From Blautia caecimuris (GTDB taxonomy: Bacteria > Bacillota > Clostridia > Lachnospirales > Lachnospiraceae), in NCBI RefSeq assembly GCF_024622975.1, contig NZ_JANJZT010000026.1, positions 1-56,653 on the forward strand: 56,653 nt of DNA, written 5' to 3'. A program made the position numbers and the translations under genes. Each line of letters begins with the position of its first letter. Positions within the stretch are counted from its first letter, which is position 1. Under the pieces are notes generated by a model. It was not told where the DNA came from and did no database searches. It saw only the letters and a program-made list of their open reading frames with translations. This document shows, in pieces, positions 17,699 to 26,283 of the stretch.

Positions 17699-18859
17699 TC
17701 AGCAGACTTTTCCCATTTTTTTTATCATCTGATAAACCGTTTCCAGACTGTACGGAAAAATATTTTCATCCAGCTCCATCTTCGGATGATGAAGCGGATA
17801 TTCTTTTCCCGGAACTGCTGCCAGAAAAATCAAAAAGACTCCCCTTGTCCTCTGGAAGTAGCGATAGGCATTGTCTCCTGCCAGAAACAGTTCATCCTCT
17901 CCCTCAAGAATAAAACGCTCCCCGAATACCTCCTGACCGATTCCTGCTGCAAGCTCTGTAAACTCAGAATCGTTTGCAAAAGAAAGCACAGGTTCCTTTA
18001 AAAGACTCAGAGTGATCTTTGTTCCGGTTTCTTTTTCTGTATTTTTCAGACGTTCCTCCAGCAGACAATACAGTGCCTGAAAATCTTCTTCTCTGCAGGC
18101 CCTTATATTTCCGGTAAGCGTCATGGAATCTGCAATAATATTTCCGTATTCACCTCCGTGAGCCGTTCCGATTCCCACAAGACAGGGCGCATGTCCCTGA
18201 TAGCTTTCGTTAAGGTCATGCACCTCCTGTATCACTCTGGCGCCTGCATAAATACTGTCAATTCCTTTATGAGCTTCACTCCAGTGGCTGGATTTTCCTT
18301 TTACCTCAATTCCGATTCCTGCAATCATAGCAGAAGCCTGGCCTTCGTGAACCGCCATTCCAAAGGGCATATCCACAGCAAAATGAAACATCAGAAAAGC
18401 ATCTGCCGGACCGTCCAGGGCTCCTGCTTTTATCATCCTTTTTGCCCCTTCTCCGATTTCTTCTGCCGGCTCAAACAAAAATCTTACATTTACCGGAAAT
18501 TCTTCTTTTTCCTCAGAAAGAATACCGCATAAAGTCAGCGCCACTGCCAGAATACCGTCATGTCCGCAGGCATGCATACGCCCCGGATTCACAGAGGCAT
18601 ATGGAAGCCCTGTCTTTTCTTCCATAGGAAGGCCGTCCATTTCTGCCCTTACCACCACAGTTTTTTTCCTTTTTTTCAGCTCAGGCAGTTCCGCGATCAT
18701 TCCTGTAGGAAAAACCGGGGTAATTTCATACCCCAGTTTCTCCAGATAGCTTTTTATATATGCCGATGTTTCCTTTTCCTCAAGACCCAGCTCCGGATGC
18801 ATATGAAAGTAATGCCTGTGCCGGAGAAGCTCTTCTTTATAGTTTTCCGCCTCTTTCAT
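17699..18859 (-). CDS. M20D-family amidohydrolase/peptidase
   Basis: A 386-residue zinc amidohydrolase of the IAA-amino-acid hydrolase/carboxypeptidase type. The metal motifs VVVRAEMDGLP, HACGHDG and EPAEEIGEGA are in the normal order, and the dimerisation domain lies between about residues 180 and 290. Family members cleave N-acyl or N-aminoacyl amides such as hippurate or peptides; the exact substrate cannot be read from sequence. Its start overlaps the stop of the flavodiiron gene (TAATG at 18857-18861), so the two are translationally coupled, although no functional link is obvious. Confidence 0.85.
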   Translation of the reverse strand: MKEAENYKEELLRHRHYFHMHPELGLEEKETSAYIKSYLEKLGYEITPVFPTGMIAELPELKKRKKTVVVRAEMDGLPMEEKTGLPYASVNPGRMHACGHDGILAVALTLCGILSEEKEEFPVNVRFLFEPAEEIGEGAKRMIKAGALDGPADAFLMFHFAVDMPFGMAVHEGQASAMIAGIGIEVKGKSSHWSEAHKGIDSIYAGARVIQEVHDLNESYQGHAPCLVGIGTAHGGEYGNIIADSMTLTGNIRACREEDFQALYCLLEERLKNTEKETGTKITLSLLKEPVLSFANDSEFTELAAGIGQEVFGERFILEGEDELFLAGDNAYRYFQRTRGVFLIFLAAVPGKEYPLHHPKMELDENIFPYSLETVYQMIKKMGKVC

Positions 18860-21384
18860 TAACTGAACATCTCTTTAAATGTTTTTTTCTGTTCCACTGC
18901 CTCTGTAACAAAAGCCATTTTTGAAGTATCGCCAATAAGAATAGCTCCGCAGAGACGGTTGTTCAGGAAATAATATTTCTCATACTGCTTCCGTCCCATG
19001 TCTTTAAATTCCACAGTTCTGTAAATAAGATTCGGATTTTTTCCATTATCTCCGATGGCATAAAGACCTGTGTTCATTCCGTGGAAAGAAAGTCCTGCTG
19101 AAACCGTAGTATATGTCAGCGCATCTCCTGCCGCATTGGCTCCTGCAACCTTTCCCTGTTCCAGAGCCTGAGGCCAGATGGCATAATTGATTCCTTCATA
19201 TTCCGCGCAGTCTCCGCAGGCAAAAATATTCTCGTCACTGGTACTCATATCTGCATTTACCACAATGCCTCTGTTAATGTCAAGTCCTGCATTTTTTGCA
19301 GCTCCCACATTTGCGCGTACTCCTGCAGAAACAATCACCAGCTCTGCGGGAAATTCTCTTCCGTCAGCCAGTTTTACACCCGTTACAGAGCTTTCGCCCT
19401 CGATTGACGCAATCTGAACTCCTGCGTGAATGTCAATTCCATTACTCCTGCTGATGTCTGTAAGCATCTGGCTTGCGCCCTCATCAAGCTGGCGTCCCAT
19501 GATCTGCGGCGCAGCCTCCAGAACAACCACCTGTTTGCGGTTTTTTTTCAGCTCCCAGGCGGCTTCCAGACCCAGAACGCCTCCGCCGATCACAACCACA
19601 TTCTGTACTCTGTCCAGCATTGCCTCGATCTTTTCGATATCGCTCATACGGCGGATGGCAACAACCTCAGGCTTGTCCGTTCCCGGAATCGGAGGCACAA
19701 AGCATTCGGACCCCAGAGCGTAAATAAGCTTTGTATATTTCAATGCTGTTCCGTCCGAAAGTGTTATCTCTTTTTTATCTGTATGAATACCTGTTACTTC
19801 TTTTTCAAGGAGAAGGTGGATATTGTTCTCCTGATACCAGGCTTCCGGCTCAACCAGGATTTCTTTTGCATCCAGCTCCGCTACCATGGATTTTGTCAGC
19901 ATAGGACGGTTGTACGTAGGATAAGCCTCATTTGAGATCATGATCACAGAGCCTGTTTTATCCCTTTCACGAATTGCTTTTGCCGCGCTTAATCCTGCCG
20001 CACCGTTTCCGAGGATCACATAAAAATGATCTGTATTTTTACGGAAGCTGCTTTCTTCTGCATCTACCGGCACAAAATTCTCTTTTCCCACACCGCAGAC
20101 CGGGCAGACTTCCATGGATGAATCAAAGATCTCACCGCAGACAAGACATTTTACCAGTGTGCGTGAACCTTTTTTCTTCGGATTCTCTTTTTTCTGAAGA
20201 ATGCATCCGAAATTATATCCGTATTCATAGGCATCCAGAAGATTGTTTTCGCCTGGTTTAAAACGAATCTTCAGACCATCTACAACCTTCATGCGAAGCT
20301 GTTTCAGTCTCTCGATAATATGAGGAACTCCCTCGCCGCTCCATCCGTAGCTTCCAAAGGCGCTTGCCAGCTTTCCGCCGTGTGTTCCGGCAAATATGGA
20401 GGTAGTCAGATCCCAGATTGGTTTTAAGGCCTCTCCTACGATTGTGGGAGTACCGAACAGAATACCGTCTGCAAAGCCCAGTTCCTCCAGCACCTTGTCC
20501 TGGTCAGCTTCCACAAGGTCATAGCTTCTGACATCAATATCGCCGCTGTCCTGAATACCTCTTGAAATTTCTTCGGCAAGCTGCTTCGTATAACCATATG
20601 CGCTTACATAAGGAATAATGACTGTTTTTTTCCGGTTGGGATTTACAACCGTACACCAGTCCTCATAAATGTTATACATACGGTCGATATTTTCATCGAT
20701 CACCGGTCCGTGTCCCGGGCAGATCATGGATACATCAAGCTGACGTACCTTGTCCAGAGCCTTTAGCATAAACGGCTTAAAGGGTCCGATAATACAGTCA
20801 AAATAATATTTTGTAGCACGCATATAGCCTTCCTGATCTGTGACCTTGCTGGCAAGAACATCATGGAAACCATAATGAGAACCAAAAGAGTCGCAGGTTA
20901 CAAGAAGCTGTTCTTCTTCAATATAAGTATACATGGTATCCGGCCAGTGAAGATTGGGAACTACAAGGAAGCGGAGAGTTTTTCCGCCGATTTCCATAGT
21001 CTGATTATCTTTTACAGCAATGGAAGTAAAATCATGATTTACAATTTCTTTCAGAAATCCAATGGCGCAGCCTGTAGCTACGATTTTCATCTGAGGGCTG
21101 TACTCCAGAAGTCTTCCAATACTTCCTGCATGATCCGGCTCTGTATGATCCACGATCAGATAATCAATTTTTGTTACATCAATAATTTCTTTCAGCTTGT
21201 CAAGATATTCGTCAAAAAATTTCTCTTTGGCTGTCTCAAAAAGGACGACCTTGTCTCCGGCTTTCCATACATAGGAATTATAGGTAGTTCCAAATTCCGT
21301 ATACATGATAATATCAAATACCCGAAGATTATCATCCACAATTCCTGCCCAGTAAAAACCATCGCGTAATTCAAGCGTTTTCAT
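18859..21384 (-). CDS. Flavodiiron-rubredoxin-NAD(P)H reductase fusion protein
   Basis: An 841-residue, three-part oxygen/NO-reducing enzyme. Residues about 1-250 are the metallo-beta-lactamase-like diiron domain with ligands in DHTEPDHAGS, NLHWPD and CPGHGP. About 255-400 is a flavodoxin (IPYVSAYGYTKQLAEEI). A short rubredoxin-like finger (CLVCG...CPVCG, near 415-435) follows. From about 450 to the end is a FAD/NADH reductase with GNGAAGLSAAKAI and VVIGGGVLGLEAAWEL. This domain order is that of class F flavodiiron proteins, known in some Clostridia, which take electrons straight from NADH. It protects anaerobes by reducing oxygen to water, or NO to N2O. The rubredoxin spacer is only about ten residues between the CxxC pairs, the short type seen in rubrerythrins. 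Confidence 0.92.
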   Translation of the reverse strand: MKTLELRDGFYWAGIVDDNLRVFDIIMYTEFGTTYNSYVWKAGDKVVLFETAKEKFFDEYLDKLKEIIDVTKIDYLIVDHTEPDHAGSIGRLLEYSPQMKIVATGCAIGFLKEIVNHDFTSIAVKDNQTMEIGGKTLRFLVVPNLHWPDTMYTYIEEEQLLVTCDSFGSHYGFHDVLASKVTDQEGYMRATKYYFDCIIGPFKPFMLKALDKVRQLDVSMICPGHGPVIDENIDRMYNIYEDWCTVVNPNRKKTVIIPYVSAYGYTKQLAEEISRGIQDSGDIDVRSYDLVEADQDKVLEELGFADGILFGTPTIVGEALKPIWDLTTSIFAGTHGGKLASAFGSYGWSGEGVPHIIERLKQLRMKVVDGLKIRFKPGENNLLDAYEYGYNFGCILQKKENPKKKGSRTLVKCLVCGEIFDSSMEVCPVCGVGKENFVPVDAEESSFRKNTDHFYVILGNGAAGLSAAKAIRERDKTGSVIMISNEAYPTYNRPMLTKSMVAELDAKEILVEPEAWYQENNIHLLLEKEVTGIHTDKKEITLSDGTALKYTKLIYALGSECFVPPIPGTDKPEVVAIRRMSDIEKIEAMLDRVQNVVVIGGGVLGLEAAWELKKNRKQVVVLEAAPQIMGRQLDEGASQMLTDISRSNGIDIHAGVQIASIEGESSVTGVKLADGREFPAELVIVSAGVRANVGAAKNAGLDINRGIVVNADMSTSDENIFACGDCAEYEGINYAIWPQALEQGKVAGANAAGDALTYTTVSAGLSFHGMNTGLYAIGDNGKNPNLIYRTVEFKDMGRKQYEKYYFLNNRLCGAILIGDTSKMAFVTEAVEQKKTFKEMFS

Positions 21385-21454
21385 CCAAATTCCCTCACTT
21401 TCCAGTAAATTATTCTGTTTCTCTCTTTCAGACGAAAAGCATACTCTCTGTCTG

Positions 21455-22279
21455 TCAGAATCTGCTTCCTGTTCCGATCAGTCCCAGCTTTTCCAGCCCG
21501 TTTTTTATTCCATAATGGAACATATCCGTGGTAATATGATCTGCCAGCTCTTTGATCTTCTGTGAGGCATTTCCCATTGCCACCTTTGTTGCCGCATATT
21601 CAAACATGGAAAGGTCATTATTGCTGTCTCCAAAGACAACCGTATCCTCCCATGGAATATTGTAGATTCTGCACACCGCAGCTATTCCCGCAGCTTTGCT
21701 GCAGCCCTTTGGTATCAATTCCACTGTTGTCCCCACAAAAGAATTATTTTCATGACGGATCACATCGTAGTAGGCGGACAGCTCTTTCAGAGCCTGCTCT
21801 GCATTACAGCCTTCTTTCATTTTTGCACTGATCTTATTGATCCTCATAGACTTTTCATTGCCTTTAATGGGACGCCACTTTGGTCCAAGAGCTTCCGTGA
21901 TAAGATCCCGGTACCAGTTTACTTCCAGTGTATACTCATCCTTGTCATAATACATAAAATCCGCCCCTTCCATTACCGGGACCAGACCGTATCTGCGCAG
22001 GATTTTTACAGAAAGCTCTGCAACTTCAGAAGACATCTCCTTGTTAAACAGCCGCTGGCCGTTTTTTTCTATGGTAGCGCCACAGGCGCTGATCATTCCG
22101 GTAAAAGGGATCTGTTCCAGATATCCCGGAACAAACGCCCTGCTTCTTCCTGTACACAGCCATGCCTCATGTCCGTTTCTCACAAGCTGTGTAATGGCTC
22201 TTACCGCGCTGTCCGGAACTCCCTTCTCTATATCGCAGACAGTACCATCCGCATCAAAAAATACCGCTTTTTTATTCAT
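21455..22279 (-). CDS. Cof-type HAD-IIB phosphatase
   Basis: A 274-residue haloacid-dehalogenase phosphatase. FFDADGTV is motif I with the nucleophilic and acid/base aspartates, WLCTGRS is motif II, and VVFGDSNNDLSMFEYA is motif IV; the cap is of type IIB (about residues 85-190). The family acts on sugar phosphates, pyridoxal phosphate or flavin nucleotides; a specific substrate cannot be assigned. It lies 70 bases upstream of the flavodiiron gene on the same strand and may share its transcript. Confidence 0.85.
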   Translation of the reverse strand: MNKKAVFFDADGTVCDIEKGVPDSAVRAITQLVRNGHEAWLCTGRSRAFVPGYLEQIPFTGMISACGATIEKNGQRLFNKEMSSEVAELSVKILRRYGLVPVMEGADFMYYDKDEYTLEVNWYRDLITEALGPKWRPIKGNEKSMRINKISAKMKEGCNAEQALKELSAYYDVIRHENNSFVGTTVELIPKGCSKAAGIAAVCRIYNIPWEDTVVFGDSNNDLSMFEYAATKVAMGNASQKIKELADHITTDMFHYGIKNGLEKLGLIGTGSRF

Positions 22280-22335
22280 TTTTCCTCGTCTGTCTTTCTT
22301 TTATGCTGTTATTTTCAAAATCAGCCTGTATTCTT

Positions 22336-23604
22336 TTACGCAAAAAACAGTTCTGCTGCTTTTACCAGACTGTAGGTGTCCATCACTCCGGCTGTCTCAT
22401 AAGGAGAATGCATAGCAAGCTGAGGAAGTCCGATATCTACCGTGCTTACCGGCACCTGAGTATTGGAAATATTTCCCAGAGTAGAACCGCCTGCTATGTC
22501 GGAACGGTTTACAAATGTCTGGTACGGAACCTCTGCTCTCGCGCAAATTTCTTTAAATACTGCTGCTGATACAGCATCTGTACAATATTTCTGGTTTGCA
22601 TTATATTTAATGACAATTCCGCCGTTCAGAACCGGATGGTTCACCGGGTCAGACTGATCTGTATAATTCGGATGAAGAGCATGAGCATTGTCTGCTGAGA
22701 TCATAAAGCTGTCTGCCAGGCACATCAAATATTCTTCATAGGTCCTTCCCAGGCCGGAATTGATGCGCAGCAGTGTATCCTTCAGAAATGCAGAAGCTGC
22801 CCCCTGTCTGGTTCCGCTTCCCACTTCCTCATTGTCAAGAACACAATGTACAGCAATGCTCTCTTTTTTGCCGCCTGAAAGAAAGCCTTCCAGAGATGCA
22901 AAAGCGCACTGAAGATCATCCAGTCTTCCTGCTGAAACAAATTCCCGTTCAGCCCCCCATACGGTTCCCTGAACCCGGTTGTACAGAAACAGGTCATGCC
23001 CTAAAATATTTTCCTCACTGGTTCCTGCTGCCTCTGCGATCAGTTTTCCAAATGGCTCTTTGGTTCCTGCTGTTCCATACAGAGGAAGAAGATCCTTCTG
23101 CGGATTATAGGCATATCCGGAATTTACTTCCCTGTTCATATGAATGGCAAGGCTGGGGATCATAAGAAGATTTCTGTCAATGTCTACCAGTTTTTCTTTC
23201 AGCTCTCCGTTTTCCCGGACAACCACTCTTCCTGCCACGGAAAGAGGACGGTCAAACCACGGAGACATAAGCATTCCTCCGTATTTTTCCACATTCAGCT
23301 TTACATAAGCCTTTTCCACTGTGATCTCAGGATTTTCTTTAATCTTAAAAGTCGGAGAATCGCTGTGACTTGCCATAATGTGAAAGCTGTACGGCGCTTT
23401 TTCCGGAATGGAAAAAGCGATCAGCGCTGAATTGTTTCTTGTAACCATATAATTTCCGCCGGGGGTCAGGCTCCACAGTTCTTTTTCGGAAAGCTCCTGA
23501 AAGCCATTGCCAGCCAGTGTTTTTTTCATTGTATCCACTGCATGAAAAGCAGTTGGACTTTTTCTGATAAATTCAAGTAATTTCTCTGCTGTTTCGTAAT
23601 ACAT
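22336..23604 (-). CDS. M18-family aminopeptidase
   Basis: A 422-residue dizinc aminopeptidase of the aspartyl-aminopeptidase family (ApeB-like), which removes N-terminal, often acidic, residues from peptides. MASHSDSPTFKIKE holds the first metal histidine and aspartate, DNEEVGSGT the catalytic and bridging glutamates, and a C-terminal histidine lies near PQLAMHSPYE. Length and motifs are complete. It has its own promoter at 23639-23667, just beyond the end of the group II intron, so the intron insertion has left it intact. Confidence 0.9.
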   Translation of the reverse strand: MYYETAEKLLEFIRKSPTAFHAVDTMKKTLAGNGFQELSEKELWSLTPGGNYMVTRNNSALIAFSIPEKAPYSFHIMASHSDSPTFKIKENPEITVEKAYVKLNVEKYGGMLMSPWFDRPLSVAGRVVVRENGELKEKLVDIDRNLLMIPSLAIHMNREVNSGYAYNPQKDLLPLYGTAGTKEPFGKLIAEAAGTSEENILGHDLFLYNRVQGTVWGAEREFVSAGRLDDLQCAFASLEGFLSGGKKESIAVHCVLDNEEVGSGTRQGAASAFLKDTLLRINSGLGRTYEEYLMCLADSFMISADNAHALHPNYTDQSDPVNHPVLNGGIVIKYNANQKYCTDAVSAAVFKEICARAEVPYQTFVNRSDIAGGSTLGNISNTQVPVSTVDIGLPQLAMHSPYETAGVMDTYSLVKAAELFFA

Positions 23605-23638
23605 TTCTACTTACCCCTTTATCTTTTGACTCCTTTCT

Positions 23639-23667
23639 ATTATACGGTAAAATTCACAGTAACGCAA
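23639..23667 (-). promoter_or_regulatory. Promoter of the M18 aminopeptidase gene
   Basis: Minus strand TTGCGT (23667-23662), 17 bases, TATAAT (23644-23639), followed by GAAAGGAG. It starts 20 bases from the intron end at about 23687. Confidence 0.6.
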
Positions 23668-23758
23668 TGAAAACCTGGTTTCTTCAATCGAGTAGGAGGG
23701 GAAATATTATTTCCCCGACCTCTCACACCACCGTGCGTACCGTTCGGTACACGGCGGT

Positions 23759-24117
23759 TCAATCAACTTCACAAGTAACACACCTTTCGGTGTAGTAATC
23801 TAACATTGAGACTAGTCCAAATGAGGCTAGTCTTTTATTGCTTATTGCAATCTGTAGGTCTCCGCATCGGGCGGGTCTCGCATAGCCATGTATATATGCT
23901 GTTTTCCATGCGCTCCATTGTGGCACACCTAGCTTAATCAGATTCTTTGCTCTGTTTTGTGGAGTTTTCCAATGTTTCCAAATGCACATACGAAGTCTGT
24001 ATCTGATGTTACCGTCAAGTTTCTGGCAGAGTTTCTTCATACTACCTATCTTGAAGTAGTTAATCCAACCTCTGATAAGCTGATTAAGTTTCTCAACCTT
24101 GCAGCTGTTTGTTATCA
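23759..24117 (-). pseudogene. ltrA: Group II intron maturase, C-terminal remnant
   Basis: The frame reads LIRGWINYFKIGSMKKLCQK then IWKHWKTPQNRAKNLIKLGV and ends SFGLVSMLDYYTE..., the X/maturase (GIIM) domain and tail of group II intron proteins, which help fold and mobilise the intron. All reverse-transcriptase motifs are absent: the frame is cut by a stop at 24118-24120, where the foreign sequence begins. About 120 of an expected 400-plus codons are left, so the protein is non-functional. It reads in the same direction as the intron RNA. Confidence 0.8.
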
Positions 24118-24336
24118 GTCACTTTATAACAAACCGATCTTTCAATTTTCATGCAAAATAAAAGAGGTCCTGATATAAAGGAATCTGACGTATTTTTCAT
24201 CAGATTGTTTTATCCTGAGACCTCTTGTATTATCATATGGTTTTGTAACCACGAAATAAAAAGCAGAAACCTCCCCGACCAAAGTTCGATTCCTGCTTTT
24301 ACCCAAACATAGCTTACGCTACATTTATGCATACCT

Positions 24337-25137
24337 ATGATAACAGTTTATACAGGAAACTACAACCTTATTTCTCAGGATTTTTACAATAAAACTATTG
24401 ATTCTCTTGATCTGAACCTTATTTCATGTACCTGTGGCCACTCCGGCTGTCTCATCCGTTATGGTTCTTACAAACGCAACGTCCAGCTTACTGACCGTGT
24501 CCTCTCACTTTCTGTCGTTCGTGTGTACTGCAAGGCCTGCGGGCATACCCATGCGCTGTTACTTTCATCCATGATCCCTTATTCACTGATCCCTCTGATT
24601 CTGCACGTCCGTCTGATTCATGCTTATGAGCATGAAATCGGATTCCGGAACATACTGGCAGAGCAGTACCTCGTGGATGAAAACAACCTGAAATCCATCA
24701 TCCGGAACTACCGCTTACATTGGAAACAGCGGCTGCTCTCCATGAGGCTTCCTTTCCCTGATATCCCCAGCCTGGTCTCAGCATGCTTTTCCCTCTTTTC
24801 CAGACAGTTCATGCAGATTAAATCAACCTCCAATAAACTTTTTTCCTGCCAACATAACCTTACACGACAGGTCCTGTTTTATCCCTTATCCTTAAGAAAA
24901 AGGAGGTATATAAAACTTATGAAGCAGGAAAAACAACAGGAAGTCGCCCTGATGCGCTATGGTGCCATCGCACCTATCATTGCGGGACTTGATGAACGTT
25001 ATCCAAGCAAAACCGCTTTTTTCGCAGAAATCTCTGCAAAAGGACTTATGGGGCCAGATGGAACTGCGGCAGACACCAAACAGGGATATGCGCCGCTACG
25101 AACGCCCCCATATCAACGAAGTCTGGTGTGGGGATAG
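24337..25137 (+). CDS. DUF6431-type transposon protein, read through into transposase start
   Basis: Residues 1 to about 190 match the cysteine-containing accessory proteins often found before DDE transposases (DUF6431 as I recall it): CTCGHSGCLIRYGSYKRN and VYCKACGHTHALLL look like a zinc-binding CxC/CxxC region, followed by helical DNA-binding-like sequence. The protein should end near 24900, since a ribosome site AAAAAGGAGG and the transposase ATG (24919) come next. Here no stop is met, and the frame runs into the transposase N-terminus and then into a wrong frame until 25137. The stop was probably lost by a small indel. Function is not known; it may help recognise the element ends. Confidence 0.5.
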   Translation: MITVYTGNYNLISQDFYNKTIDSLDLNLISCTCGHSGCLIRYGSYKRNVQLTDRVLSLSVVRVYCKACGHTHALLLSSMIPYSLIPLILHVRLIHAYEHEIGFRNILAEQYLVDENNLKSIIRNYRLHWKQRLLSMRLPFPDIPSLVSACFSLFSRQFMQIKSTSNKLFSCQHNLTRQVLFYPLSLRKRRYIKLMKQEKQQEVALMRYGAIAPIIAGLDERYPSKTAFFAEISAKGLMGPDGTAADTKQGYAPLRTPPYQRSLVWG

Positions 25138-25993
25138 CAGTGTCGGTCCCCGTCTTACGACGCCTGATGGCAAAAAACACCGGATCTATATCATTGCACT
25201 GATCGATGATGCCAGCCGGTTCATTACCGGGATCGATGTGTTCTACAATGATAACTTTATCAACCTGATGTCGGTCATGAGATCAGCCATAGCAAAGTAT
25301 GGGCGCCCCAAGATTTTCAACTTTGATAATGGAAAATCTTATAAGAACAAACAAATGGAACTCCTTGCCGCAAGGATCGGCACCACACTCAGTTACTGCC
25401 AGCCATACACGCCAACCGGAAAAGCCAAGATTGAGCGCTGGTTCCGGACCATGAAGGATCAGTGGATGGCCTCCCTTGATATGCGGGATTTCCATTCACT
25501 GGAAGAACTGAGGGGAAGCCTGCATGCTTTTGTCCAGAGATACAACCAAGCCCCACATTCATCCCTTCGCGGGCTGTCCCCACTGGACCGTTTCTTTTCA
25601 GAGCCGGAACAGATCCGGAGACTTTCAGAGGAAAGCCTCCGGCAGGATTTCCTTCTGGAGATTGAACGCCGGGTATCTGCTGACAGTGTGATCGTCATCG
25701 ACCAGATCGAATACGAAGTGGATTACCGTTTTGCACGGCAGCGTATCCGCCTTCGCTATTCCCCGGATATGAAAGAGATCTTCATTGTGGAAACTGACGG
25801 GATGCTGACTCCGATCCGGCTTCTCAACAAAACGGAAAACGCATTGATAAAAAGAAAAAAGTACGCTTATGCAAAGGAGACGAATGATTATGGATTACAC
25901 TGCAAGATACGGAACGGATTGGAATTCAATCCTTTCCTGAAAAACTCAAAGGAAGTACTCGTGGAAACACAAGAATACAAATTTGCTGAATAA
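24919..25993 (+). pseudogene. DDE (rve-type) transposase with internal deletion and frameshift
   Basis: The N-terminus (MKQEKQQEVALMRYGAIAPI ... GLMGPDGT) is in one frame from 24919, behind a good ribosome site. From about 25070 the coding sequence continues in another frame with RRYERPHINEVWCGDSSVGP, the first DDE aspartate, YIIALIDDASRFITG, NFDNGKSYKN with the second aspartate and GKAKIERWFRTMKDQW with the glutamate, then a C-terminal beta-barrel. The helix-turn-helix region of more than 100 residues normally between GPDGT and the catalytic core is missing. The catalytic domain looks intact, but no single product can be made, so the element is probably immobile by itself. Confidence 0.7.
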
Positions 25994-26240
25994 CACACGC
26001 TCTTTCCTCTCATCTATCCGCCACATTTACTCGTACTTCCAGCAACCTTTGGACTTCATCTTCTTTTGCAGACTTATCCTTATTTCCGAGCCTCATATGT
26101 GATTTCTGTCCGTCGGACCAAGAGTTTGCCTACAGCTTCCACCTCACGATGGACACCCTTGCTGTTCGGCTATACACTTCCTCGTTGCCTAGGCGTGTTC
26201 GGGACTTTCACCCATTAGAGCGCGCCCATGGCGCGCAAAC

Positions 26241-26272
26241 AAAAAGCTGCAGGTCATATACAGACCAGCAGC
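26241..26272 (-). terminator. Terminator of the glnA-dapL operon
   Basis: Stem GCTGCaGGTC (26246-26255) with GACCaGCAGC (26263-26272) has a single mismatch and is followed by five T on the minus strand. It lies 12 bases after dapL. The group II intron begins at the base after its T run. Confidence 0.85.
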
Positions 26273-26283
26273 CTTCTGTTTCT

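Larger units (their letters stand above)
24120..26000 (+). mobile_element. Decayed DDE insertion element with DUF6431 gene
   Basis: Between the two halves of the intron lies an insertion element read on the plus strand: a DUF6431-type gene (24337-) and a DDE transposase (to 25993). Its left part (24160-24310) has two hairpins: AAGAGGTC.../...GACCTCTT at about 24163-24228 and a stem AAAGCAG/CTGCTTT at about 24260-24300. I could not fix terminal inverted repeats or a target duplication, so the borders are approximate. Confidence 0.5.
23687..26240 (-). mobile_element. Defective group II intron, split by an insertion element
   Basis: The 3' end (about 23687-24117) has a domain V-like hairpin containing CCGTGTACC...GGTACGCACGG, then GTGGTGTGAGAGG, a domain VI-like stem GGGGAAAT/ATTTCCCC and an end CCTACTCGAT, and encodes the maturase C-terminus. 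The 5' end (26240 down to about 26000) has sequence typical of domain I: GGGTGAAAGTCCC, GCCTAGGCAACGAGG, GTGTCCATCGTGAGGTGG. Most of the reverse transcriptase gene is missing and about 1.9 kb of a different element lies between. The 5' boundary abuts the T tail of the dapL terminator, the type of site used by bacterial class C introns. The exact ends are estimated. Confidence 0.75.
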
